From Discostella pseudostelligera (Eukaryota > Bacillariophyta > Thalassiosirophyceae > Thalassiosirales > Thalassiosiraceae): a DNA stretch of 25,898 nt. The notes under the pieces are model-generated. The model searched no databases and had not been told where the DNA came from. It was given only the letters and a program-made list of their open reading frames with translations. Shown here one piece after another: positions 10,231-19,991 of this stretch; the first letter of the stretch is position 1, and the number at the start of each line of letters is the position of its first letter. Location of the stretch: the NCBI GenBank assembly GCA_036940085.1, contig JALLBK010000460.1:1-25898 (forward strand), read 5' to 3'. A program made the position numbers and the translations under genes.

Positions 10231-12048
10231 ATGGCCGACGAAGATGAAATTGCCGCCCTTGTCATTGACAATGGGTCTGGAATGTGCAAAGGTGGGTTAA
10301 ATTATGATGGCGATTTCAGAGGTTGTTGCAGGTGCTGCGGCGGCAGGGGGGGGCAGATTTGAGAGGGTCTACGTGACGTATCAACAGCGACGTCGACCGT
10401 CGACGACCAACGGCGTTGGGCGGTGAAAGCCACCAGGAGAGATGATGGACCTCGGCCCGCCGCAATCAGGGGCAGTATGTTGGGAACGGAAAGGAAAAAA
10501 TTAACTAGGTAACTGCAGGGTTTCGCCGGCAGTGGTACCAGTTCTCCAGATGAATGAACAATGCTATGGACCATCGCCTCTCAGCTCGCAGACGACCGCG
10601 GGGATTAGCCGACCGTAATTGCCAGCAATCGACAATGCGCGTTTCCCATCTGTCAATTCTCTCGCATCATCAACAACCCCCCTCCCAACACATTGGCGCC
10701 GGCTCTCAAAATATTTTCATTGCGTTTCAATTTATATTCTCGTCGTACCACACTCGATACTCATTTATTTTGTTTGCTCTCTAATAATATTATTTAACAG
10801 CCGGATTTGCTGGGGACGATGCCCCCCGATCGGTCTTTCCCTCATTGATTGGACGTGCTCGTCAGCCCGGAATCATGGTGCGTTGATACAATTGCAATTT
10901 TAAAATTACCTTGGTATCAATAATTATCCACAAATGAATCTAATGCTTCACCTTCCCCAATTTCGACTACTTATTCCAGGTGGGCATGGAACAAAGAGAT
11001 GCCTACGTCGGTGACGAAGCCCAAGCCAAACGTGGTGTCCTCACACTCAAATACCCCATCGAGCACGGCATTGTCACCAACTGGGACGACATGGAGAAAA
11101 TCTGGCACCACACTTTCNCTCAAATACCCCATCGAGCACGGCATTGTCACCAACTGGGACGACATGGAGAAAATCTGGCACCACACTTTCTACAACGAGC
11201 TTCGCGTCGCTCCAGAGGCCCACCCCGTCCTCTTGACCGAGGCACCCCAAAACCCCAAGGCCAATCGCGAACGTATGACCCAAATTATGTTCGAGACATT
11301 CAATGTCCCCGCCATGTATGTGAACATTCAGGCTGTGCTCAGTCTGTATGCCTCTGGTCGTACCACGGGATGCGTCCTTGATTCCGGAGATGGCGTTACC
11401 CACACAGTTCCCATCTATGAGGGATATGCCCTTCCCCATGCCGTGGTCCGTTTGGATCTCGCCGGACGTGACCTTACGGATTATCTCATGAAAATCCTCA
11501 CCGAGCGCGGATACTCCCTCACCACCACCGCCGAACGCGAGATTGTACGTGATATCAAGGAATCGCTCTGCTTCGTGGCCGTCGACTTTGAGGAGGAGAT
11601 GAAGAAGGCTGCTGAGAGTTCCGCTCTTGAAAAGTCCTTCGAGCTACCAGATGGTAACATCATCGTGATTGGTAATGAACGTTTCCGCTGCCCCGAGGTG
11701 CTCTTCCAGCCCAACCTCACCGGATTGGAGATGGATGGTATTGCCGACTCCACCTTCCAGACCATCATGAAGTGCGATGTCGACATTCGTAAGGATTTGT
11801 ATGCCAACATTGTCCTTTCGGGTGGAACTACCATGTTCCCTGGCATTAGTGAGCGTATGAGTAAGGAAATTACCGCATTGGCGCCTGCATCCATTAAGGT
11901 TAAGATTGTGGCGCCACCGGAGCGCAAGTACTCGGTGTGGATTGGTGGAAGTATCTTGGCGAGTCTTTCGACGTTCCAGGGTATGTGGATTAGTAAGGAG
12001 GAGTATGATGAGAGTGGACCATCTATCGTGCATAGGAAATGCTTTTAA
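10231..12048 (+). CDS. ACT: actin (two introns; frame broken by a duplicated segment around an N)
   Basis: Exons are 10231-10291, 10801-10877 and 10980-12048. The introns are 509 bases (GTGGGT...TTTAACAG) and 102 bases (GTGCGT...TTCCAG). The first exon encodes [20 protein letters not shown] and the second restores the nucleotide-binding segment [10 protein letters not shown]. The third carries [20 protein letters not shown], the [20 protein letters not shown] phosphate/hinge region, [10 protein letters not shown], and the invariant end [11 protein letters not shown]. Within exon 3, 72 bases (11046-11117) are repeated exactly at 11119-11190 with a single N between them. As written, this shifts the frame by one and duplicates 24 codons. 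Counting the segment once gives 377 residues, the normal actin length, so the break is most likely an assembly join and not a real mutation. Actin polymerises into microfilaments for transport, cytokinesis and, in diatoms, motility or valve shaping. Identity is certain; whether the genome has other copies cannot be seen. Confidence 0.96.
11046..11190 (+). repeat. exact 72-bp direct duplication flanking one N, inside actin
   Basis: Bases 11046-11117 and 11119-11190 are identical by inspection, and the only base between them is N (11118). The duplicated DNA encodes a conserved actin segment that occurs once in the family. The pattern fits two overlapping reads or contigs abutted with a one-base gap symbol. 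Confidence 0.92.
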
Positions 12049-12392
12049 GCTGTCTGCATTATGGAGGAAGGGATTATTTTGCTCCAACTTCGGAAGGAGG
12101 TTTCACAACTTTGTTTTTGTTGTCATGAGATGAGATGTAAGGGCGTTGTTCATTGAGAAAAGACTCGGGGATTGAAAGGTCCGCTCTCTTTCTGTGCCGT
12201 GAGAGAGATGTAATCAGATAAATACGAAGCTTTATTGGGCATTCGACTTGAAGCATTTCCTCTATGGTGACCGATCAGTTCATCACCTTGGCCACCATCC
12301 ACATCGTCTGCAGTATTAATCCATCATGGACAGCCAGTACGGAATATCTACAGTTTGAGTCGAGTCGTCACAGGCCGGGATCTCTACCGTGG
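12049..12392 (+). other. actin 3' flank
   Basis: A 344-base stretch after the actin stop, probably its 3' UTR and terminator. A possible AATAAA-like signal (GATAAATACG) lies at about 12218-12227. No gene is supported. Confidence 0.4.
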
Positions 12393-12491
12393 CTTTCCCG
12401 CCAAAGTAGATTGCGAAATTGGCGGGAATCGGAGTCTCCAAGCGGAGGGCTCTGTTTTTGGCGGGAAATCCCTCTGCAACTTTCCCGCCGA
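12393..12491. promoter_or_regulatory. cluster of four E2F-like sites (TTTCCCGCC / TTGGCGGGAA)
   Basis: Four sites in alternating orientation lie within 100 bases: TTTCCCGCCAAA (12394-12405), AATTGGCGGGAAT (12417-12429), TTTTTGGCGGGAAAT (12455-12469) and TTTCCCGCCGAA (12481-12492). Two are near-complete E2F palindromes. They end about 55 bases before the ATG chosen at 12545 and overlap the more upstream in-frame ATG at 12419, which argues that translation starts downstream. Confidence 0.7.
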
Positions 12492-12544
12492 ATGAGGGCA
12501 GCACCACAAAGTTAAGGGCCGACGACCGACGACCAACAACGACC

Positions 12545-14263
12545 ATGACGACGACGACGATGTTGCGGCGGCAACAGGAACAACAGCGTCTTCTTGACCA
12601 GGCCCTCCGCCACGGCTCCTATCTTTGGACCAATCGCGATGTAGAGAATGCGTTGCTGTGGTTTCAGCCCCCCGCTTCATCTGGAAACGATGCCGCCGCC
12701 GCAGGCGAACAACATAAACAGCAACATGTGGACGAGGGGTGTGAATTCTTACGTCGATTACTGCATGCCCCAGGTGGAAGTATATGCATGCCTCGACCTA
12801 AAGCGCCAAATAGCACGAGAAAGCGCAAGAAGTCTTCATTGAGTGGTGCTAAATCGCATGAGAATGATGGTAGATCTAGTAACGAAGGCGGAGAGCACCC
12901 TCCATCAAAAACAAAAGACGTATCCGAGAATAGTGATGGTACTACTAGATTAAATGAAGACCAATCTTCTCCGCTGCAATCTGTCCTCTTGGGATATTAC
13001 CAGCAATTTCTTGCGTCACCAAATAATACTGATCCTTCTCGAACGTTGAAAATAAATAGCAACAACGAGGAGGAAGATCACGAGCTGAGTGGTGGTCTCA
13101 ATGATTGTCATTTCACCGCCACAGACATCCATCATACAGAAATGGCATCGTCGAGACTACTCACTGATTTGAATTCCATCATGTCAGCTAGGAAGCAAAC
13201 GAATGATTTATTTCAGGCATACATGAATGCGGTTACTGGGGAGAATGCCATTGGTACCGACACAACAACTACAGAACGACCGGGAGACAGTACCATGAGC
13301 AGTGCCATTGATGAATACATGACACGTCCAACCACATGCACGCGAAGAGTCTATGCATCAAGTATATACGATAGGTTGCTCAATCTCTGTCGAAAAAATA
13401 ATGGTGTGGAGAACGATAATGATACGATGTCGTTTGAATCCGAAAGTAATGGTGACAACAACCCTGAAATGCACCGACTTATCTCAAAATTATTTAGATT
13501 GGCATCGACAAACATCAACATTCAGGAGGTGATATTATTGGTATTGTTAGAGCCAGTGAGGATATTAGAGTGCATTCAGAAACAAATATGTAATTCAGCA
13601 TTACCATGCTCGATAAAACCGATGCAAATGGCGTCGCAAGATGATATCGGTTCATTACTACCAGGCAAGGAGTTCCCACCCAACCCATTATCCACATCAC
13701 TATGGAGGCATGTCTCAGCAGAATCAATTGAGAAAGCATGCACAAGTTACCCCCTACCATTGATCATTCAATCGATACTTACCACTGGTCCCAGGAGTGC
13801 GGCACATACCTCCCTCGGTGATACTAGTCTTGCCAGCACAACATCGTCATTACTTGCATCATCCATAATGTGGTGGACTCTTCCTTCTCCACTACTATGC
13901 ACAATCTCGCAATTGTATTTCCCAATCGCTTGCATGTACATTCAATACTGGATCGGGATGGCAGTGATTGGTCATGAGAAATTGTACGAAGCATCTCCGG
14001 GAATGTTGGATCCTATTGAAATCCTCAGGAACGGTAAATTTACGAACAACGGCATCGAAGAACCGTTCTTTCATGCAATACGAAGAATAGAACAATTCAG
14101 TTCCACTAGCGACAGACTCAAATATCTTTATGATCGAACATTGCAGTCGATTGAGAAGGAATCATCATCGTTGACCATGATCATAAGTTCAGATGAGGAT
14201 GATAATTCGGCTTTTCGGAGGTCATTGGCCTGGAAGGCAATCCACCGTGCGTTGAAGAAATGA
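12545..14263 (+). CDS. unrecognised 572-aa protein, probably nuclear
   Basis: A single open exon. The frame extends up to an ATG at 12419, but that codon lies inside the E2F-like site cluster. The ATG at 12545 (ACCATG) follows that cluster and gives 572 residues; a third ATG at 12560 is also possible. A Gln/Leu-rich start (LRRQQEQQRLLDQALRHG) precedes a basic patch, TRKRKKSS, that may be a nuclear localisation signal. A long Ser/Asn/Asp-rich region follows. The last about 230 residues are richer in hydrophobic and helix-forming residues (ISKLFRLAS, EVILLVLLEPVRILECI, LLCTISQLYFPIACMYIQYW, RLKYLYDRTLQSIEKE), suggesting an all-alpha, possibly repeat-like domain. No family is recognised. Dense E2F-like sites upstream make a role in replication or DNA repair plausible, but this is inference from regulation only. 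It converges with the Lys-rich gene 261 bases downstream. Confidence 0.75.
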   Translation: MTTTTMLRRQQEQQRLLDQALRHGSYLWTNRDVENALLWFQPPASSGNDAAAAGEQHKQQHVDEGCEFLRRLLHAPGGSICMPRPKAPNSTRKRKKSSLSGAKSHENDGRSSNEGGEHPPSKTKDVSENSDGTTRLNEDQSSPLQSVLLGYYQQFLASPNNTDPSRTLKINSNNEEEDHELSGGLNDCHFTATDIHHTEMASSRLLTDLNSIMSARKQTNDLFQAYMNAVTGENAIGTDTTTTERPGDSTMSSAIDEYMTRPTTCTRRVYASSIYDRLLNLCRKNNGVENDNDTMSFESESNGDNNPEMHRLISKLFRLASTNINIQEVILLVLLEPVRILECIQKQICNSALPCSIKPMQMASQDDIGSLLPGKEFPPNPLSTSLWRHVSAESIEKACTSYPLPLIIQSILTTGPRSAAHTSLGDTSLASTTSSLLASSIMWWTLPSPLLCTISQLYFPIACMYIQYWIGMAVIGHEKLYEASPGMLDPIEILRNGKFTNNGIEEPFFHAIRRIEQFSSTSDRLKYLYDRTLQSIEKESSSLTMIISSDEDDNSAFRRSLAWKAIHRALKK

Positions 14264-14524
14264 TGCAGCTGTCACTGGTTTCACTTTTCCTGTTTGAAAA
14301 GGGTTAAATATGACTAGATTAGGGAGCCATTTAAATTTGCCACTCTAGATTGTATCTTCCCCTACGATTCTAATAAACTCATACTATCCCGGGTCGCCCT
14401 AACCCCTGACGCAACATTCTGTCGATCTTATCCCCTTCGCCTTTTTCTATCGTATTTCCTCTTCTCTACGTCCCAAGTTACACCCGTCTTCCTGCCACTG
14501 CCGCCATCATGACCAGAGAATCAT

Positions 14525-15506
14525 TTAGCGCTGTCTCGGATACTTATCCTTATTCTCCTTCTTCTTTTTCTTCTTCTCTGCCTCTGCCTTCTTTGCGGCT
14601 TTGGCCTTTGCCTCTTTCGCAGCATTCAATGCGGCACTATTTTCCGTAGATGACTTCTTTACAGATGCCCGGGATTTCAATACGGCCGCAACATCCACCG
14701 GATTGCCAGTCTCATTGTTTTTATCAACTTCATCCTCCGTCGATGCAGCAACGTCAACCCAGCCATCTGCCAATTCAGGGGCAGCTGTAGTAGAAGCCGT
14801 TGCCTTCTTCTTTTTCTTCTTCTTCTTTTTGCCCCCTCCCCCCACCGCGGCACCAGCATCATCATCATCGGCACCATCGTCATCCCCCTTCTTCTCTTCC
14901 TCCTCTTTCCCATTATCATTAGTATTGTCACCATTATTAGTATTATCCAAACCAAACTCCCCCAACAAGTCGTCCAAGCTAGCCAATTCCAACTTCTTCT
15001 TCTCCTTCTTGCTCATGGACATTTGTCGACGCATTTCCTCCTTGCGCCGTTTCTCTTCGTCCTCTTTGGCTTTGCGGATGGATTCAAGGCGCACTGCACG
15101 TTCAGAGGCGGCCTCGGCATCGTCATCTCCGTCCTCATCATCGGAAGCCTCTGATTCGGATGAGGAAGATGTGGATCGATCTGCATCGTCTTCGTTGATA
15201 GCAGTGGGTGCTGGTTTATCCCTCTAAAATTGAGTGAGGGGCAACATGAGTCCGGTGCATGAGGAATTCAAGCGAATCAGAGTAGTGAGATGAGATGACA
15301 TGTTTTAGATTTGCCACAATGAAGTACAGGCGTGAAAATCACCACTTATCACTGCATACGTCTCAACCTAAAAACAGGAAAATACTTCAAGCAATATCAC
15401 ATACCGATAGATCAATCATAATGGCTGCACCACCTCCCGAGCGGGCAGGATGTGTCATTTGGAATTCATCGTCCGAATCCTCGGAATCTGTATCAGCCCA
15501 CCCCAT
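14525..15506 (-). CDS. hypothetical charged Lys/Glu/Asp-rich protein (two exons)
   Basis: Exon 1 (15506-15405) starts in good context (ACCATGG) with MGWADTDSEDSDDEFQ and ends at a GTATGT donor. Exon 2 (15223-14525) follows a TTTTAG acceptor. The 181-base intron is phase 0 and the product is 266 residues. The sequence alternates acidic blocks (SSSSESEASDDEDGDDD), a probable coiled coil (SIRKAKEDEEKRRKEEMRRQ), a short hydrophobic motif (LASLDDLLGEFGLD), a second acidic block, a run of nine or so lysines, and a Lys/Ala/Glu-rich C-terminus. The lysine tracts could be nuclear or nucleolar signals. I recognise no enzyme domain or family. The minus-strand T/C-rich appearance of this DNA is simply the complement of its AAG/GAG codons. 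It is head-to-head with glutamine synthetase. Confidence 0.75.
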
Positions 15507-16454
15507 GGTATTGCTAAACTCGCTTTGTTATTGTCGAATAATAACTTGAATGAAAAATGTCAGACTCACTGAAACTGATTTGAGTAGGATGTGGGTGTAG
15601 GGAGGAAAAGTTGGACTTTGGCGAAGGGGAAAGGAGGGAAGAATGATCACGGAATGAGGCCTCTTGTTGAACTATCTAAACTATCTTCTAGTCGTTCTGG
15701 ATAAAGAGTGACCACTAACACCGACACCGTTGGTCGCAGCGCTTCTCTCCAGAGATTGCAGGATAATGGATAATGCAACGATACACAAGGAGCACAACAA
15801 TCGACTATTCTCTCTCCTTGCTGGCTCTATCTCCCCCACTGTTGCACTCTTGCGGGATCGCCGTCGTCGTTGATAAACTACTGATGCTGTATACGCTGAT
15901 GCCCTCCACCGAACTGGTTCCTCCTCCTATTGAAAGACGCGATCGATGCAGATGAAGTGTGAAGAATGAAGAATTGGACGTCGATGGATGAAAAAATGAT
16001 GTGTGGATGTGGAGGAAAGAAAAGCGAGCGAGGTGCAAGTTGCATCTTTCTCTCCCGCCATTTTCATAATTCTACGTAGGAAGGATCTAGTATTCAAACT
16101 GGCGACCTGCGCGCCTGTCGGGCACCAGAAGCACCTTCCCGAAGTTTGTGCGGCGGAGAGTGAAGTGGTCTGTCATGCGTCCGAAATGACACTTCTTCCG
16201 GCAGTTTTCTACATAGGAATTTAATATCCGATTTGTCGGCCGAACACGTACCCCCCCTCCCACTGACCGCACAGCCTCCGCAGCCACACTCTCACCAAAA
16301 CTCGTGATGTGCTATGTGCTCGCTACCGGCTCTTTCCCTACAGGTAGGTAAAAGCAATTGGCGGCATCATTTGATGGAAGATGAACCTTCTTGTTCGTGA
16401 TCGCGACCAGAACTCTTTCATTAATCTATTCTACCACTACAAAGATCGTCAATC
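15507..16454. other. shared upstream region of the Lys-rich gene and glutamine synthetase
   Basis: A 948-base stretch between divergent genes. It contains one TCTCCCGCCATTTTC element (about 16050-16064) resembling the E2F-like sites seen elsewhere, and a C run (16253-16259). No other gene is supported. Several short frames cross it without recognisable content. Confidence 0.45.
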
Positions 16455-17948
16455 ATGAACCTATCCATTGCCCTCCTTGCCGCCCTCGGCTCCGTCGCGG
16501 CCTTCAGCCCCAGCAGCAGTCACCACTCTGCTCGTCCTACTACCGCCCTCCGCATGGTCAGTCAACTCGAAATCCAAACCGGTAAATCTCAACTCGACAC
16601 CGCCGTCATCGAACGCTTCAACTCCCTCCCCTACCCCGACGACAAAATTCTTGCCGAGTACGTCTGGGTCGATGCCAAGGGTGAATGCCGTTCCAAGACA
16701 CGCACTCTCCCCGCATCACGTGCCAAGGCTGTCGCTACCCTGCCAAAATGGAACTTTGATGGCTCCTCTACCGGACAAGCACCTGGCGATGATTCCGAGG
16801 TCATCTTGAGACCGTGCCGTATGTTCAAGGATCCTTTCCGTCCTCGCTCCGATGGTGTTGATAATATTTTGGTCATGTGCGATACTTATACTCCTGCTGG
16901 CGTGCCCTTGCCGACCAACTCGAGGGCGATTGGTGAGTTGTGGCGATTTCTCTGTTTATCATTGAGATGGGGCATAGTTGATTTGTCACGGTAACAACTT
17001 GTCTGAGAATGGGATGAAGGAAGAGACAATTGATATGTGACAATGCAGTATTGAATGTTGGCGAATGGGTTTCATGGCGATTTGATGATATTGCAACATC
17101 ATTCTGACAACTTTATTCGTTGTGTCATTGTCCATCCCACGTCACGTTGTCACGAATGCCATATACCAGCCGCCAAGGCCTTTGAAGGAAGGGAAGATGA
17201 AGAAATCTGGTTTGGTCTCGAGCAGGAATTCACCCTCTTCAACCTCGATCAGCGCACTCCTCTCGGCTGGCCAAAGAATGGTGTCCCCAACCGTCCTCAG
17301 GGACCATACTATTGCTCCGCCGGTCCCGAGAATTCCTTCGGACGTGCCGTCACCGATGCACACTACCGTGCCTGCCTCTACGCCGGTATTGACATCTCCG
17401 GAACCAACGGTGAAGTCATGCCCGGTCAACAGGAATATCAAGTAGGACCCTGCGTCGGCATTGATGCCGGTGATCAACTCCAAATGTCCCGCTACATCCT
17501 TCAACGCGTCTGTGAGGAATTCCAAGTCTACTGCTCTCTCCACCCCAAGCCTATCGTTGAGGGAGATTGGAATGGAGCCGGTATGCATACCAATGTCTCG
17601 ACGAAGAGTATGCGCGAACCGGGTGGATTGGCGGAGATCAAAAAGGCCATTTACAAACTTGCTGCCAAACATCAGGAACATATTGCCGTGTATGGAGAGG
17701 GAAATGAGTTGCGCTTGACTGGAAAGTATGAAACGGCCAGTATTGATAAATTCTCGTTTGGTGTGGCCAACCGTGGTGCTAGTGTACGAATTGGTAGGGA
17801 TACCGAGGCTGAGGGATGTGGATACTTTGAGGATCGTCGGCCAAGTTCGAATGCCGATCCGTATCTTGTAACTGGAAAGATTATGGCTACAATTATGGAG
17901 GATGTGGAGGTGGCCGAAGTGAAGGCCTTGGATCGAGCGGAGGCTTAG
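16455..17948 (+). CDS. glnII: glutamine synthetase type II, plastid-targeted
   Basis: Exons 16455-16932 and 17170-17948, joined across a 237-base intron (GTGAGT...ACCAG), give 418 residues and restore PTNSRAIAAKAFEG. GS makes glutamine from glutamate, ammonia and ATP, the entry point of nitrogen assimilation. Family motifs are present: the beta-grasp [22 protein letters not shown] (metal-binding Glu), [36 protein letters not shown], the ATP-binding [16 protein letters not shown], and [13 protein letters not shown]. The first 17 residues are a signal peptide ending SVAA, then F-SPSSS. This resembles the diatom bipartite plastid presequence (cleavage ASA-FAP, with Phe at +1) and predicts import into the four-membrane plastid, where diatom GSII is known to work. 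One family position differs: PGQQEYQ replaces the common PGQWEFQ. Confidence 0.95.
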
Positions 17949-18507
17949 ATTGGTTTATGAGTATTGCATGATGATTCCATTCGAGTGACATCGTATCATG
18001 ATGTGACCGCGAACGGTATGGATTATCAGATATTGTTTACGCGATGAGACTGCTTGTAGAAGCGGGTAAGATGATTTTGCTTACTTAAACACATACCCAT
18101 CTCTGAAAGCATTTCTAATTATTCTTCCCTTTGGTTAGAGCGCAACTAACATGGTGATCGTCGACCGAAGAAGTACTAGATCTGTGAGAAGTCATGGTGG
18201 TGGCATCGGACGGTGTGGAGCAAATCGAACCTGTACCATAGAGATAATGAGACAAATCTGTATATTGGAAGCTTATTTCATTTAGAGATCTGCAACCTCA
18301 TTTATCGATGACATTTCTGTGTAAAAGATCACGAACAATGATGCCCAGAACCCAGAGTCCCTAGCTGTCCAGAATAGTAGATTCGTGCCTGAAGCACAGC
18401 AATAAATTGCTTCTCCGTCGTCCGTCGGTGATGGTTGTATACGCCCATTTAACTGTTGCCAGTTGATCCAAAAGATGAACCACACTCAAATCAAATAATT
18501 CACTTCA

Positions 18508-18941
18508 CACATGTCACATGTTGCTTCGAGAGGATGTAACTGAGTACTATACATTATCGAATTGTCAAATGAAGTAGAATACTGTCCTTCACCGCGTGGC
18601 AAAAGGAATTGTTGCATTCCATGCCGGTATTGCGAATTGGGTCAGCAGCCGTCGATCGACATGAATTCAGCTTCATCGATCTATTGCTGATTGTTGAATT
18701 TCATGTCATCGTCATCCTTTCAGAAAAATCCATAGTTACTTGAAGAATGAGATGGGAGAGTGTCCATTCTCACATAATACACCTTTCACCTAAGTAGTAC
18801 ACATGTCACATGGTTCTCCGAGATGCATTGACGAATAGTCATTTGAAGCGGCAAGCCATCGATCGACATGAACTAAACTTCGTCGATCTATTGCAGATTG
18901 TTGAATTGCATGCCATCGTCATCATTCAGTAGAATCCATTG
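18508..18941. repeat. pair of diverged direct repeats
   Basis: Copy A runs about 18508-18735 and copy B about 18799-18941. Both begin with ACACATGTCACATG and a CTTCGAGA/CTCCGAGA block. Both end with a 93-base module (18643-18735 and 18849-18941) sharing CGATCGACATGAA, CGATCTATTGC, GATTGTTGAATT and CATCGTCATC in the same order. The modules are roughly 80% identical by eye. Copy A carries about 85 extra bases between its two halves. Confidence 0.75.
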
Positions 18942-19315
18942 AGATTCCCTACCTCTTCTTGCGACGATAATCCGCGCAATGGCAATATCTTCTCTGGATC
19001 CATGCAATTTGGTACCCATATGCATGTGCTCTATTCGAGACAGAATGATGTTGTTGTTTCTCCGTCATAGATCGAACCACACCAATACGGATAGCCGAGC
19101 GAGATGAGTATTCATCTTTGACGAATAAACTATGATACGACGGCGCCCCCTAGCCCCGTAGGGCATAGCGGCAATACCAAAACAAACCAGTCAGGCCACA
19201 GATGCGGTGTATCTTTCATCTTCAGCTCCGAGCGAGAGGAATTGAGCTGTTGGGTTGGTAGGGGTTCTGTGGATCTGTGTGGATGGTTAGGATGTCTTTT
19301 GTGTCCCATATCAGC

Positions 19316-19541
19316 GATAATATGTACATGAATGATGTAGAGAGTATCGCTTAACATGCTCAACTTTCATATCTTACCATTGCAAGCTGACAGAGAGCGA
19401 GATGATGCTTGACGAAAGAACTTCTGAGAAGTAGAAGCAGCTGTGGCAGCTGCCGCCGACATTGTGCTTGTTTGGCAAAATATTGTACGCTGATGATGTA
19501 GAAACAATCGCCTAATTCACCAAAATTTTCACCTTTTGACT
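19316..19541. repeat. second pair of diverged direct repeats, about 160 bases apart
   Basis: The segments 19316-19378 and 19477-19541 share an order of short matches: AATAT, GTAC, GATGATGTAGA or AATGATGTAGA, ATCGC(T/C)TAA, then a T/C-rich end. They are clearly related but diverged. Read on the minus strand both give similar peptides with a (D)xxYII core. Confidence 0.5.
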
Positions 19542-19991
19542 CTCCATCATTCGGAAACCGATGAGGACACAACACGTACCAGACGCTCTTGTACTCCCTT
19601 CTTATTTATGACGTCTCTGTCGCAGCATATTCATCTTTTAATCAAACAGGACGGATTCGTCCGACAAACATCATTTAAGGAAATTGGCGATGAAGTCTAC
19701 CAAAAATGACGTGTGTATGATCGCGTAATAAATGTCATCCATGAATGTGTGTCTTCAGGTCAGGCTTCAAGAGTCAGTAGGAACAGCTTGTGCAGCCCCA
19801 ACGATGACCGCGCGCAGTGACATCTTCTTCTATCAAGGGAGATGAATGAACCATGAACCATGACATCTCACTCTCCCAACATGATCTGATACTGATACGG
19901 CATCCTCTCTGCTCAGCAATAAGGTCCATTATGCCCATGCCCTGAACTCCTCGAGAGTCTGAAATATCATTGATCATGATCACATCCTAGC

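Larger units (their letters stand above)
17949..19991. other. long region without a supported gene, holding diverged repeats
   Basis: About 2 kb between glutamine synthetase and the 1019-aa gene. Two sets of diverged direct repeats are visible (separate entries). Minus-strand frames at 18282-18485, 19130-19363 and 19360-19575 are short and not clearly coding. The last two carry similar peptides (LYIIHVHI and FYIISVQYF) that reflect the DNA repeat. An untranslated RNA, a degraded gene or regulatory DNA are all possible. I found no tRNA-like T-arm. Confidence 0.45.

Noticed and set aside
11074..11439. Antisense frame inside actin containing the same N.
   Set aside because: Pure shadow of conserved actin codons.
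12419..12544. Upstream in-frame ATG adding 42 residues to the 572-aa protein.
   Set aside because: The added codons read through three E2F-like sites (GGCGGGAA, TTTCCCGCC), which are better explained as promoter; ATG 12545 has good context.
14601..15227. Plus-strand 208-codon frame rich in Phe and Ser opposite the Lys-rich gene.
   Set aside because: The Phe/Ser runs are the complement of Lys/Glu/Asp codons; the minus strand has a two-exon structure with consensus splice sites.
18200..18235. GGTTCGATT-like word on the minus strand suggesting a tRNA T-arm.
   Set aside because: The flanking five bases do not pair as a T-stem and no acceptor or anticodon arm can be drawn.
18282..18485. 67-codon minus-strand frame with aromatic-rich peptide.
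   Set aside because: Too short, no homology recognised and no flanking exon that joins convincingly; could be revisited with transcript data.
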